Source: Ascoidea asiatica (taxonomy: Eukaryota > Ascomycota > Saccharomycetes > Ascoideales > Ascoideaceae). From it: a stretch of DNA of 64,000 bases. Numbering within the stretch: the stretch's first letter is position 1; each line of letters begins with the position of its first letter. Positions 1-10,887 of this stretch are shown piece by piece. Made by a program: the position numbers and the translations under genes. The notes beneath the pieces are model-generated. The model did not search any database. It was not told the DNA's origin and was given only the letters and a program-made list of their open reading frames with translations. The stretch lies in contig BCKQ01000005.1 of NCBI GenBank assembly GCA_001600695.1, positions 1,066,593 through 1,130,592 of the forward strand, given 5' to 3'.

Positions 1-2305
1 CATTATTCTATTTAACTCAATTCATTGTTATTTTCTTTACTCGGGTTAATATTGGATTCAATTTAGCTTTGATTATCAAATAAGTCTTATTGTAGTTATA
101 AATTTGACTTCATATTTGTTTGTAGAATGTTTACTAAAATGCACAATTTCCACTAAATTCTATAATCAAAAGAATATTTTAAAAATTGTAAGTAAATTAA
201 ATTGAATTAACCTTGATTTATTCACTTTTCTTCAAGTTAACCAGATTTGAAGAAAAAAATTACATAATTGGGATAATTTTGACTTCCAGTTTGGTTGTTA
301 ATGAAACAAAAAGATGACATTATTGTGTAATAGAATTTCAAAGAATCAAAACGTTTGAACAATTTGATAATAATTCAATTAAAATTTATTGATTCAATTA
401 TTCACTATTAATACTAGTTTCAAATTATTAAATAATTCAATTGTTTTATTTGAAAACTAAAAGTTCCTAAAAATAATTTATAAATATTTTCTTAGATAAA
501 ATGCCTCGAATTTTTGATTATTGAAAATAAATATTTTATGTTAGAAACTTATAAATTAATTCAAAGGAGATATCTAAGATATGAGAAGTTTAGCTAATCA
601 AAAATACTGGATTTCAAAATAAATGATCAGATTAAAAGAGTCTTTTCTCATAATTGAACTCCTTTGTACTAAATATTCTTAATTACATTTTCTTTTCTTC
701 CTTTGTAAAGTCATAAAAATCATGTTTATTTATCACTCTACATTTTAAACATTATATTACCAGGAGGTATTTTAAAAAAATAAAGAGAGGCTAAAACATA
801 ATTTATTTTCTTGGTATATAGATATGTATATACCCTATATTTAATTAAATAAACAAATAAATAAATAAATAAAGAAATTTAACTAAGACAAAAAATTTCA
901 AGTGCCAAGTTTCATTATTCGAAATAATAAATTGTTGAATTTCTTGAAGTGGTTAATAATTATTAAATGAATAAATAAAAAATTATTTGGATCATACTAA
1001 GTTTCTGCACCAAGCTATTGTTTTTTTTTGCCTTTGAAATTAAGAGTAATTTTTTAAAAAAACGGAGTTAAATGTCTCTTGAAATTGTGCTTCGAATTAT
1101 CCTTTACACTGTCTTTGTTAAAATCTTCTTTTAATTCATAGAAACTTTTTATAACACGTAATAAAAAGTTTCTTAGTCATTTCTTTGTGTGGTTGAAAAT
1201 ATACTTTGGGACTTCTTCATTCTCGTATAACATAGTCAAGTAAGAAACAAAACCTAAAACTAAAAGCTTTGAAATAAGAAAAACTATTATTATCTTCCAG
1301 AAGTAAAAAGAAATAGAATAGAAATTCTTTTTTTAGAATAAATTAGAGTTTTTGATAATATTCAATAGTTTTTTCAATACCTAATTCTTTAGTTAGCCTT
1401 TGATCAAGCTTTGTTTGAAAAAATATATATTAAAGCATCGAAAGATTTCGGAATAAACTTGTTTACTCTTAAGAACAATACAAGGTGTGAAAAAGAAAAT
1501 CACTATTTATAGTCGAAGAAAGCAAAGCACAGCCGAGAGAACTCCTTACCTTTTTTTAGAATCAATTCATTGGATACTTTAAATGCTGAGTAAAATTCCT
1601 TGTGACCACAAGTTTTTATAGTATCAACTTCTTCTTGAATTACTTCAAAATCATCAACTCATCACTTCAGTTATTCATTAATGATTTAAAAAGGGTCTTC
1701 TCAATTTACCAGGAAAAAGTTCACAAATACGCCTCAGAAAAAACTCGGCTAAAAGTATGGCTGCTGAAAGGTCAGTGAGCCACAATGGGAATGGAATCGG
1801 TTCCATCATCAAAAGGTTATCCATACTGTGGTTTTTTGTTTTACTTTTGACACGTGCTCTACGGCCATTAAGTTAAAATTCTAAAATCCAGTAGTATGGT
1901 ACATTAAAAAAAGCATGCCCGCACCAGTGTCGTGGGTCTTACGGAATCTAAGCTTCTTATACGCGTCCTTCGGCAGTCAGCCAATCAGTGCTCGCAGCTG
2001 CTAAGCGACTGAGTTTTATCGATCTAAATTTACCGCTTTTCCAGCACCTTTTTCACCACTTTATCAAATTTCAATTCGATTTTGATCTATTCATCAAATA
2101 CGTATCGAAATATCTTCTTTTATTTTCTTACATTTTTTAAATTTTATTAATCTTTCGCAAAACTTTTAGTCTGTTTAGTTAGATTCAATTCAATTCTATT
2201 ATATTTTATTCAGTTTTATTCAATTGATAAAAAGTAGATTGAAATTTCACTCAACTGTTACGACTTAGTACTACAATCACTACTACTAAGAGTACATTTT
2301 TCAAG
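1..2305. other. Gene-free region upstream of the sphingolipid methyltransferase
   Basis: I see no convincing coding frame on either strand. Positions 1 to about 1500 are plain A+T-rich sequence in which I recognise nothing. From about 1740 to 2050 the base composition becomes richer in G+C. That part holds a hairpin-rich patch (1754-1837), a CACGTG box (1851-1856) and one ACGCGT (1961-1966). It probably includes the promoter of the gene starting at 2306. The gene that should lie to the left is not inside the window. Confidence 0.6.
1754..1837 (+). other. Compact structured patch (two hairpins inside an outer stem, then a T run)
   Basis: AGTATGG at 1754-1760 can pair with CCATACT at 1821-1827. 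Inside lie two hairpins. One spans 1759-1781, with GGCT pairing AGCC and CTGA pairing TCAG around an AAGG loop. The other spans 1791-1806, with ATGGAA pairing TTCCAT around a TCGG loop. The outer stem and first hairpin compete for the two G's at 1759-1760. A run of six T's follows at 1832-1837, as at a Pol III stop. It could be a small RNA gene, a structured leader or a coincidence. I recognise no known RNA family, and there is no tRNA-like B box. Confidence 0.25.
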
Positions 2306-3811
2306 ATGTTAGAAAGTATAGAAAAGGAGTTTATAAAAACTCCACCAGCTGCTCCTCAAGAGAAATCTTCAACTAAATGTGGTTTAAGAACAACAGATTA
2401 TCCTGCAATTAAGAATGCCCCATTACCTGCCGATGGTCCAGGTTCAAAACACTTTTCTAATGTATTATTGGGTACTTTAATATTAGGTGTTCCATATTAT
2501 ATTAAATATAAATTGAATTTTGGAGGTTTTTATTTTTTCATTTTTTTAACTATACTTTTCTTTTTACCAATTTTATGTATATTTTGGACTATTGTTTCTA
2601 ATTTTTCTCCAAGATTAAATGAGAAAGTTACTTTACCAAATTTAAAAATTGAACATTATTTAACTTTTCATACTGATGATTTAATTAAAAAATATAATGG
2701 TAATTCAAAAATTCCATGGGAAACTTTTCATGAATTATATTTTCAAAATAAAGTTTCATTTAATGGAGATGCTCTTGAAATTTTAGAATATAGACATGAT
2801 TGGGCTAAATTTTCATTTACAATTGGTTTATTCAAATTTTTTTTATTAGGTATGATACCTGAAGTTATTATGCATACTAAAAATCAAGATGAAGAACAAG
2901 TTAGAGATCATTATGATAGAGGTGATGATTTCTATGCTTGGTTCTTAGGTCCAAGAATGATTTATACTTCTGGTGTAATTTCTGATATAACTAAAGAAGA
3001 ATCCTTAGAACAATTACAAGATAATAAATTGAAAATTGTTTGTGAGAAAATAGATTTGAAAGAAGGTGAAAGATTATTAGATTTAGGTTGTGGTTGGGGT
3101 ACTTTAGCTGCCTTTGCTTCTTCTCAATATGGTGCTCATGTAACTGGTGTAACTTTAGGTAAAAATCAAACTAAATTTGGTAATTCAAGATTAGCTTCTT
3201 ATAATATTTCTTCTGAACAAAGTGAAATTGTATGTTGTGATTATCGTGATACTCCTGTTCCAGCTGGAAAATATAATAAAATTACTTGTCTTGAAATGGC
3301 TGAACATGTTGGTATCAAAAATTTTGGTAGTTTCTTAACTCAAGTTTATGATATGTTAGATGATGATGGACTTTTTTTCTTACAATATGCTGGTATTAGA
3401 AAATCTTGGCAATATGAAGATTTAATTTGGGGTTTATTTATGAATAAATATATTTTTCCAGGTGCTGATGCTTCAACTCCATTAGATTTTGTTACAAGTA
3501 AATTAGAAGGTACCGGTTTTGAAGTTGTATCTCTCGATAATATCGGTGTTCATTATTCTGCAACTTTATGGAGATGGTACCGTAATTGGTTAGGTAACAA
3601 AGATAAAGTTATTAACAAATATGGTATTAGATGGTTTAGAATCTGGGAATTCTTTTTAGCTTCTTCAACAATTATCTCCAGACAAGGTTCTGCAACTTGT
3701 TATCAAATTGTTTTAAGAAAAAATATAAATTCTTATCATAGAGTTGAATATATTCCAAAACAAAAAGGTTTATTAGCTCCATTGGAAAACCTTAAACCTT
3801 GGGCAAAATAA
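2306..3811 (+). CDS. MTS1: Sphingolipid C9-methyltransferase
   Basis: This 501-residue enzyme transfers a methyl group from S-adenosylmethionine to C9 of the sphingoid base of glucosylceramide, at internal membranes. Two hydrophobic membrane segments lie at about residues 50-95. The cyclopropane-fatty-acid-synthase-like methyltransferase domain follows. It has the SAM-binding motif LDLGCGWGT near residue 258 and the family blocks CLEMAEHVG, WQYEDLIWG and HYSATLWRWY. Length and end-to-end layout match fungal Mts1 proteins. The ATG at 2306 is the first in frame and precedes an ordinary hydrophilic start. The next gene is convergent, 228 bp away. S. cerevisiae lacks this gene, while many other yeasts and filamentous fungi have it. 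Assignment to the family is secure; that the product makes 9-methyl ceramide is inferred from the family. Confidence 0.95.
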   Translation: MLESIEKEFIKTPPAAPQEKSSTKCGLRTTDYPAIKNAPLPADGPGSKHFSNVLLGTLILGVPYYIKYKLNFGGFYFFIFLTILFFLPILCIFWTIVSNFSPRLNEKVTLPNLKIEHYLTFHTDDLIKKYNGNSKIPWETFHELYFQNKVSFNGDALEILEYRHDWAKFSFTIGLFKFFLLGMIPEVIMHTKNQDEEQVRDHYDRGDDFYAWFLGPRMIYTSGVISDITKEESLEQLQDNKLKIVCEKIDLKEGERLLDLGCGWGTLAAFASSQYGAHVTGVTLGKNQTKFGNSRLASYNISSEQSEIVCCDYRDTPVPAGKYNKITCLEMAEHVGIKNFGSFLTQVYDMLDDDGLFFLQYAGIRKSWQYEDLIWGLFMNKYIFPGADASTPLDFVTSKLEGTGFEVVSLDNIGVHYSATLWRWYRNWLGNKDKVINKYGIRWFRIWEFFLASSTIISRQGSATCYQIVLRKNINSYHRVEYIPKQKGLLAPLENLKPWAK

Positions 3812-4039
3812 TTTTTTTTTCTTAAATAAGTAAATAGAATAGAAATCGAAGTTATAGAACTACTAAAAATAAAAAGCTTGTTACTGTCCTTTATTAAAGT
3901 TAGATTAAATGTTGAAAAATTTACTCTAAAATACATAAAATAAAATATTAAAAAAAATATAAAAAAAAAAACCGCTAATGTCCTTCTAGTACACAATATT
4001 ATTGTATTGTATACACTATAATCTGATTTGATATATTTA

Positions 4040-5182
4040 CTAAGTTGATTTTTTCTTATTTGAAACAATTATTCCTCTTACCACACCCATCACAGCATTA
4101 AATAATAAAACTTCTTCACCAATTACAATATCTTTTACAAGAATATGTTCTTCTTCTATTAAATTTTTACAAAGAAGCATATGCCTTGTAACTCCACATA
4201 AACAACCGGAAGGTAAAGGAGGAGTAACCCATATTTCTTCAACATCATCATTGTCTAAATCATCATCCTCATAACTCAATCCATCTTTCCTTCTTAAAAA
4301 TGCAATATTTGTAATGGAGCCTTCAGTAACTTGGCCAGCAGTATTATACAATAAAACTTCTTGGGGTGATCCAAATGGCAATGTTGAATCAAGTACTCTT
4401 CCTCGAGCTTTATTATATTGATCTCTTTTTGAAGTTTTGAATGATGTAAAAGGTGATATCAAAACAGCTTCTGTATCTATATAAACTTTCCACATATCTG
4501 AATCGGTTGGTACTGAGTGAAAATAAAACCCATCGAGAAGATTTGATCTGTTTTTAGTTTGACTAGGAATTATTGATATTAATCCTTTTTTATTTAATGT
4601 GATTTTAATTTTATATGGAACAGACTTATTCAAATTAGAAATCGCTTCAATTAATTTCATGAATAATAATTTTTTAGGCAATCGAAATTTCCAATTAAAA
4701 TATCTCATGGTAAATATAAATCTATGATAATGTTCCTCAAATAAAAAAAATTTTGATACTTGTTCGTCTAATTCAGGATTCATTTCCTCTTGTTTATTTT
4801 CTGAACTTGCTTTATCCTGTTTTTGTTCATTTTCTTCATCTCGGGAATCATTCGATATATCATCAATTATTAAATTTGGAGAAAATGGGTTATCACCATT
4901 TAAATTAATAGTATCTGTTGTATTATTATTGAAGCTTAAAAATGGATCAATATCTCCATAGAAATTATTTTCTTTAGCATTAGATTCAATTGTCCTTATA
5001 TTACTCGAGCCTGAATCACTTATTATATTAAAGGATAAATCAGGATCATATCTTATGGAGGTTATAATTTCAAATTCATCTTCTGGATTAAATTCTGAAT
5101 TAATATACTTTTTAATTATTTCATCTGCAATTATTTTTTGTGCCTCACTTAAAGGTTCTTCTTCTTTTTTTTTTCTTGCCAT
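4040..5182 (-). CDS. ABZ2: Aminodeoxychorismate lyase (PLP fold type IV)
   Basis: This predicted 380-residue enzyme converts 4-amino-4-deoxychorismate to p-aminobenzoate plus pyruvate, for folate synthesis. The C-terminal half has the fold-type-IV PLP layout. The segment FTSFKTSKRDQY contains the likely Schiff-base lysine K249, close to the catalytic lysine position of yeast Abz2. Next come the phosphate-binding block TEGSITN and PPLPSGCLCGVTR. Length is close to that of S. cerevisiae Abz2 (374). Residues up to about 120 are acidic and low in complexity. I start at the ATG at 5182; an upstream in-frame TTG is unlikely to be used. A branched-chain aminotransferase-like relative is the main alternative, but the overall length and motifs fit Abz2 better. 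Confidence 0.85.
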   Translation of the reverse strand: MARKKKEEEPLSEAQKIIADEIIKKYINSEFNPEDEFEIITSIRYDPDLSFNIISDSGSSNIRTIESNAKENNFYGDIDPFLSFNNNTTDTINLNGDNPFSPNLIIDDISNDSRDEENEQKQDKASSENKQEEMNPELDEQVSKFFLFEEHYHRFIFTMRYFNWKFRLPKKLLFMKLIEAISNLNKSVPYKIKITLNKKGLISIIPSQTKNRSNLLDGFYFHSVPTDSDMWKVYIDTEAVLISPFTSFKTSKRDQYNKARGRVLDSTLPFGSPQEVLLYNTAGQVTEGSITNIAFLRRKDGLSYEDDDLDNDDVEEIWVTPPLPSGCLCGVTRHMLLCKNLIEEEHILVKDIVIGEEVLLFNAVMGVVRGIIVSNKKKST

Positions 5183-5644
5183 TTTCAACTTGGTCTTTTA
5201 GATTAGTATATAATTATCCTAAAATTTTGAATATCTACCTTAGTCTGAGTAAATCAGTTTAGTATAATCGATATCAACCATCGAAATTTTTCAATGAGAC
5301 TAAAAGAAATCTGCTATTTTCTCTTTTGAGGCAAGCAAATAGAAATGGTTTAAGACTCTCTAAGTTTAGGTTCAACCTGATGATTTAGGCAAATCTGAAA
5401 ATTGCTAAAAAAAAAAACACAAAAACAGAGAAGACCCACCCATATGGCGTCCATAGTACAACGCCATCTTCACGGATATCCTTATCCATCTTCTTCTGTC
5501 CTCGAAATTTGACTACAGTATTTCCTTTGAATCCATTTAATTAAAACTCTATAATCTACAAAAGAATAAACTAACAAAACATATATATTACATTTGAATT
5601 AAAAAACAGAATAACAAGACATATTCTGTGATTTAAAATAAAAA
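5183..5644. other. Intergenic: ABZ2 upstream region and MBP1 3' end
   Basis: ABZ2 is read leftward from 5182 and MBP1 ends at 5645, so this stretch serves as the ABZ2 promoter and the MBP1 terminator region. It contains an A11 run near 5406-5417 and a perfect 7-bp inverted repeat, ATGGCGT (5444-5450) and ACGCCAT (5461-5467), with a 10-bp spacer. I see no small gene. Confidence 0.5.
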
Positions 5645-8600
5645 TCAGCCAGAGAATAGCTCTGGAACGTCTCCATTGGAAAGGGCCTTTTCAATTCCAA
5701 CTAATAAATCATCAACTTCATCTACTCCAACATCGCATGAAACAGCAACAAGCTTTCTATATTTATTTATTTTTTCTTTTGATTTTTGTCTCTCTAACTC
5801 TTTTTTGGAAGATGGACTTTCTGATTCAATCCTTTTAGCAGAATTAATTGGAAGATCAAAAAATTCTACAATGCTATTCAATCTTTTTTGTCTTCTGATC
5901 TGCAATAGTGTTAGGTGAATTGCAAGCTTGATTTGTTCGCTTTTATTTTCTTGATTTTCTTGCGATTGGTCTGTTTTTATTTCAATAGTTTGATTACTAT
6001 CTTCATTTCCCATTACAAATCTATCCTTCTCTTCATTTTGAATTTCCGTTGAGCTATTCAGAATGATGGAAATATCTTTATTCCTATCATTTTTTTCTCT
6101 TTGTGAATCATATCTCTCATATCGGTTCAATGAGTGACATTGTGTTCTTTCTAAAGAATTATTGAAAACAAGTTTATTTTTCTTCAATGTATCTTCTTCA
6201 ATCTTAACAAATTTATCTAAATCTTTGAGTTTTGCATCTAGTATCGAGTCTAAAGAATCATTTTCATCTCCATTTTTGATATTAATATTTAAGCCATTAG
6301 ATTTAGGACTATCTAAAAATATATTTTTATCAGATTTCGAGTTGGGAGTTCCTTCCATCATTTTTTCATTTATTGATTCAATCTCATTGTTAATATTGAC
6401 AGAATATTCGTTTAATTCATGAATCACATTTTCTTTTCTTTTAACTTCTTGATCATATGTAGTTACCAAATCATTGACTAAAGCCACCATAGAATTCAAA
6501 ACCCTTTCACCTTTTGTAATAGCAACCTTAGAGTTTTTAGGGTTTGGCGAAAATGCAAGAGGTTCTGGCAGTAGAAAGTTAATGGAACTATTAAGAAAAT
6601 TACCTGAATCCTTGATTTTTTTGGAAGTTGTAATTCTTGGAGAAAATCCATTGATATTATTTGCAATTTTCCTATTGCCATTTACATGGGAGTTGAATTT
6701 ATTATTGTTTATTTTCTCATTCCCCATCCCATTTTTGAAACTTACATTACCATTCGCCACACCATTAGAATAATTCTTCTTTTGAGAATTTTTGATTGAT
6801 CCACTTTTCAACTGTGTTTTAACAGAGCCTTTAACAGGGGTTTTTAATTTTTTTGGGGTTGAAATATTAGAAGGAGATTCAAATCTATTAGAATCACCAG
6901 GAATTTGTTGATAAGTTTCAAATAAATTATTAAGATTCGAATTTTGATAAAATGCTAGAGGTGTTGATGGCTTTGGTGTTGCTACATAATTAATTTGGTT
7001 CAATATATCATTCACAGATTCATTATGAACATTCCTTATATCTCTTTGAACATTATTTTCAAGAAATAATTTGATGCATTTTGTAGCTTTATTCTTAGCT
7101 AGATAGTGTAAAGCAGTATTTCCATCATTATCTTGAGAATTTAAAAAATCGGTTATTTTATCTTCTGAGATTTTCCTTTTCATTAAATTTAGTAATTCTT
7201 CAATATAAAAAGCTGCTCCACCTTGTCTTTTGATCGAACTTGTAGATATTCCTATATGATGAAAAATGGTCCTATTTTTTAAATCCACTATATATATGGT
7301 TTCTTTCAATAGTTCTATTATTGTTGAAAAAGTATTTCTTAGAAAGGCATTATTGAAAACAACTGCTCTTATTATTGGTATTATTCCATCAGGGGATTCA
7401 ACTTTTGGATTTGCATTATGATCCAATAACATTTTTACTACTTCAGATTTTCCAACTGCACAGGCCCAATGTAGTGGAGTATAGTTTGTATCTATTTTCT
7501 CATCGACATTGAAACTAGATGGAGGATTTTGTAAATCTTCAGGTAAAATATTATTTCCGGGATGTTCATCTTTTTCCATTAAATATGCTATTAGCTTGGC
7601 TGAATAATCATTTATATTTATATCTTTATCTAGTTCATTATGCTCCTGTTGATTCATAGGAGGTTTATCGTCGGGCTTCAATCTTTTATGATTTGAAGTA
7701 TCTGTTTGTTTGTCATTTTCATATTCAAGTAATCTTTTATTTCTTTGAGGAGATTTGAAGAAAGACATTTCTGGAGATTTATAATTATTCATCATGAAGG
7801 TATTGCTATTGGAGGAAGTAAAGCCGGCAGGCGTTCTTTGTAAAATCCTATCCATATTTTCATTTTCATCGATACTTGAAGTGGAAATATGATCATCAAA
7901 ATGAATATTTTCATCCATGGGGCTAGTTTTTTCAAAATCTTCTGTCTTTATACGTTTAGGAGTATTTTCTATTAAAAAGGTATCTATATTAGATTTTATT
8001 TCTTCTCTATTATGAATCATATTAACGTCATTTACAGAAAATGAATTAGTTAATGTTAATGAAGGCATAGCTGAATTAGTTAAGTTTATTGAAGGTATAG
8101 CAGAATTATTATTTGAGAATACACCCATAGTTGGAGAATTTGTTGAAGAATCAACTTTTATTTTTGGTTTATTTATTGAGCCTTTTGGTCTTCCTCTTTT
8201 TTTTTGATTTTTATTACAATTTTTTGATTCAATAATACTTAGTTGAGGCGAATTACTATTTTTGATCGTTTTTTCTATATTTTTATCATTATAATTAACA
8301 ATTTCCTCAACTTTCTGTTTTTCATTTTCACTTTTATTGGATTTCACCTTTTCATTATCATTTACATTTTCTTTGTTCTTTATTTTAGTTTTAGTTTTGG
8401 TTTTATTTTTAATTTTAGCTTTATTAGTATTTTTCTTTTTTTCAGTTTTTGGTTTTGGAGCATGGCGATGTTTTGGAGCAGGCGGAGGTTCTGCATAACC
8501 AGGAATTTGTTCATAATTCAATAAAGGACCTAAAATTTCTTGAACATTATAGCTAACTGCTAGACTTTTAGCGATATCTAAAGGGACCCAAGTACCTTGA

Positions 8601-9427
8601 TATTTACCATAACCACCCTGAACTTTTTCATGTTTATTTGATTGTATATCTCTTTCAAGGATTCTTGTTCTTTTAGCTTTTGGAAAGTTTGCTACTTTTA
8701 AAATATGAGTTGCATTCATCCAACCATCATTTTTTCTTCTCATTACAGAACCAAGATTTGTTAAAAATTCATAAACGGCAACTCCAGAATAAGTTGCAGA
8801 ATAAACTTGATTTGTTAAAGCGCATGGTTCTTTAATTTCAAATTTTATTGCGGGTTTACCTTGTTTTTTGGGTTTCGATATTACATTTTTTGTAGACGAT
8901 ATGTTATTTGAATTGATTGTTGTGAGTATTGTATTGGGTGTATCTTGAATATTTTGAATGTTTTGAATATTCTGAGCACTTTGAGTATTTTGAGTATTTT
9001 GAGTACTTTGTGTACTTTGCGTATTTTGACTTTTCAGTGTATCTGATGAGTTATGATTATTTATTATATTTGATACATTTATTAAATTTGAAATATCAGT
9101 TGTGTTGGACGAATTATTTTCATTTGATATATTTGAGAAGTTAGTTGATAAATTTGAATTTTGAGGAAGATTTGAGAAATTTACAAAATTTACAAAATTA
9201 GCAAAATTTGGACCATTTTTATTTACATCATTTAAATTATTTGAATTATTCATAAAATTAGGATCATTGGAAATATTAGATTCATTATTAGTGTTATTTG
9301 AGATTATATTGGATGACTTTTCATTAGTTATATTAACATTTATGGGATTAGAAATACTAGTTGTTGTTGTTGTACTTGTTATACTTGGAATATTTTGTAT
9401 ATTAGATATGTTTGGTATAGTAGACAT
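5645..9427 (-). CDS. MBP1: Mbp1-type APSES transcription factor (MBF DNA-binding subunit)
   Basis: This 1260-residue DNA-binding subunit of the G1/S factor MBF acts with Swi6 on MCB elements. The APSES/KilA-N domain lies at about residues 205-305, with family blocks YSGVAVYEF, WMNATHILK, AKRTRILE and KVQGGYGKYQGTWVP. A basic region with an AT-hook-like KKRGRPKGS follows. Ankyrin repeats lie at about 640-830 (TPLHWACAVGKSEVV, GNTALHYLAKNKATK). The C-terminus is helical and charged, as expected for the Swi6-binding part. The oddity is a 200-residue Asn/Ser/Thr-rich extension ahead of the DNA-binding domain, including TQN/QNI repeats. In S. cerevisiae the domain is at the very N-terminus. The frame is open throughout from the ATG at 9427. 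Swi4 is the main alternative, but the DNA-binding domain is closer to Mbp1. Confidence 0.93.
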   Translation of the reverse strand: MSTIPNISNIQNIPSITSTTTTTSISNPINVNITNEKSSNIISNNTNNESNISNDPNFMNNSNNLNDVNKNGPNFANFVNFVNFSNLPQNSNLSTNFSNISNENNSSNTTDISNLINVSNIINNHNSSDTLKSQNTQSTQSTQNTQNTQSAQNIQNIQNIQDTPNTILTTINSNNISSTKNVISKPKKQGKPAIKFEIKEPCALTNQVYSATYSGVAVYEFLTNLGSVMRRKNDGWMNATHILKVANFPKAKRTRILERDIQSNKHEKVQGGYGKYQGTWVPLDIAKSLAVSYNVQEILGPLLNYEQIPGYAEPPPAPKHRHAPKPKTEKKKNTNKAKIKNKTKTKTKIKNKENVNDNEKVKSNKSENEKQKVEEIVNYNDKNIEKTIKNSNSPQLSIIESKNCNKNQKKRGRPKGSINKPKIKVDSSTNSPTMGVFSNNNSAIPSINLTNSAMPSLTLTNSFSVNDVNMIHNREEIKSNIDTFLIENTPKRIKTEDFEKTSPMDENIHFDDHISTSSIDENENMDRILQRTPAGFTSSNSNTFMMNNYKSPEMSFFKSPQRNKRLLEYENDKQTDTSNHKRLKPDDKPPMNQQEHNELDKDININDYSAKLIAYLMEKDEHPGNNILPEDLQNPPSSFNVDEKIDTNYTPLHWACAVGKSEVVKMLLDHNANPKVESPDGIIPIIRAVVFNNAFLRNTFSTIIELLKETIYIVDLKNRTIFHHIGISTSSIKRQGGAAFYIEELLNLMKRKISEDKITDFLNSQDNDGNTALHYLAKNKATKCIKLFLENNVQRDIRNVHNESVNDILNQINYVATPKPSTPLAFYQNSNLNNLFETYQQIPGDSNRFESPSNISTPKKLKTPVKGSVKTQLKSGSIKNSQKKNYSNGVANGNVSFKNGMGNEKINNNKFNSHVNGNRKIANNINGFSPRITTSKKIKDSGNFLNSSINFLLPEPLAFSPNPKNSKVAITKGERVLNSMVALVNDLVTTYDQEVKRKENVIHELNEYSVNINNEIESINEKMMEGTPNSKSDKNIFLDSPKSNGLNINIKNGDENDSLDSILDAKLKDLDKFVKIEEDTLKKNKLVFNNSLERTQCHSLNRYERYDSQREKNDRNKDISIILNSSTEIQNEEKDRFVMGNEDSNQTIEIKTDQSQENQENKSEQIKLAIHLTLLQIRRQKRLNSIVEFFDLPINSAKRIESESPSSKKELERQKSKEKINKYRKLVAVSCDVGVDEVDDLLVGIEKALSNGDVPELFSG

Positions 9428-10887
9428 TTATATATATATAAATATATTTTGAAATATCAAATTGATTTAGTAGAATAATGAATTGAAATATCAAATGAGA
9501 TGAGATGAGATAAGATAAGATACCAAATATTATGAATAATGATGATAATAGAAATAAAAATTTTTAACAACTTTCTTTATGATTGATAAATATCTTAAAT
9601 TCCTAGAATTAAAATTTGAAAAAGATAGAATAAACAAAATAATAGCAAAATTTCAAATCTTTTTGAAATTTATTCCTATAAGTTTCTATGATTTTCTTTA
9701 ATTGATAAATATAGAAGTATATTATTTTTTCTAATTTTATTAAAATATGAAATTATAAAATTTTAATAGAATTAAAATCAAATTAATGACCAAGATTTAA
9801 GTATTGAAATAACAGAATATCGAAAGGACTTTGAAAATAAAGAGAAAGAACAATCAAAGTAAAAAATTTGAAAGTATGAGTAGGTGCCTGAATGATTTCT
9901 GAATATTCAGGAGAAGAAATATAAATACAATTAATTTGATTTTTGCTTATATTGAAGTTTGGATAAGTAATAAATCAGGTTAAATTCTATTAAAAAGTCA
10001 CTAGGTGGTTTCAATATTTGAATAATTGAATAATTGTAATTTGAATATTTGAATCAAATTCTTTGAATACGCTAAAATAGTATCGATTATTGAAAATGAT
10101 TTGATAGATATAATAATTTGATTGTAAAGTGATGTAGTAGATTATTTAAACTAATAATTTATTGTTTAATCAATAAATCGTTAAAGTATTGATTATTCAA
10201 ATTTATTTTAAAACACTATCCAGAAAGAGAAGTTTGAAAGAGACGCGAGACGCACTTTTATTAATGCTTTTTGTATTACTTTTTTTATAATTTGCTTCAG
10301 TTTGGTGAATTAAGTAAATGCGTCGCAAAAACACGAAAAAGTTAATGAATTTTTTGTGAATTTAAAAGAATTTTTCTCAATTTTTATTTATTAAAAAATG
10401 AAATTTTACGTGTTTGTTCGGTCGAGAGCGACGCAGCTGCCAAATTCATAGAAAATCCGTGAGAAGTTTGACGAAAATTCGATGAAATGAGCAAAAAGTG
10501 AAATAGGAGCCTATTTCAGAGCTGTCCGGCACTAGCAGAAAGTTAAATAAAGTCAGGTCAACGCGTATTTAATTTATTTAATATATTTCTTACGTGTCTT
10601 ACTTTTGAAAATTTGAAATTTGAAAACAGACAAGTTAGAAGCCAGAATTACGGGTCAAATTATTTATGCATTTTTGTGCATTGGGACCAGATATACAGAT
10701 TCTACTGTTTGTTTAAGGGTTTGAAAAATAAATAATTATTATTACGTTACTCGACATAACTATCGATAACAGAAAAAAGAAATAAAGAAATAAAAAAACA
10801 AAGAAACAAAACAAAAAAACAAAAGCATTAAACAATATTAAAAAAGAGAAAGAAAAATAAAAAAACTCAGCGCTTAAAAATTGAGAA
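9428..10887. other. Intergenic: long MBP1 upstream region
   Basis: Both flanking genes read leftward, so this 1.46 kb is the MBP1 upstream region plus the 3' end of the copper-transporter gene. The first 800 bp is A+T-rich, with GATGA/GATAA repeats at about 9497-9522. A patch at about 10235-10570 is richer in G+C and contains GACGCG (10242-10247), CACGAAA (10332-10338) and ACGCGT (10561-10566). These resemble SCB/MCB cell-cycle boxes. A purine-rich stretch lies at about 10765-10865. Confidence 0.5.

Noticed and set aside
1961-1966. ACGCGT (MCB) upstream of the sphingolipid methyltransferase
   Set aside because: It is a single copy, at a frequency expected by chance, and the gene has no known cell-cycle role.
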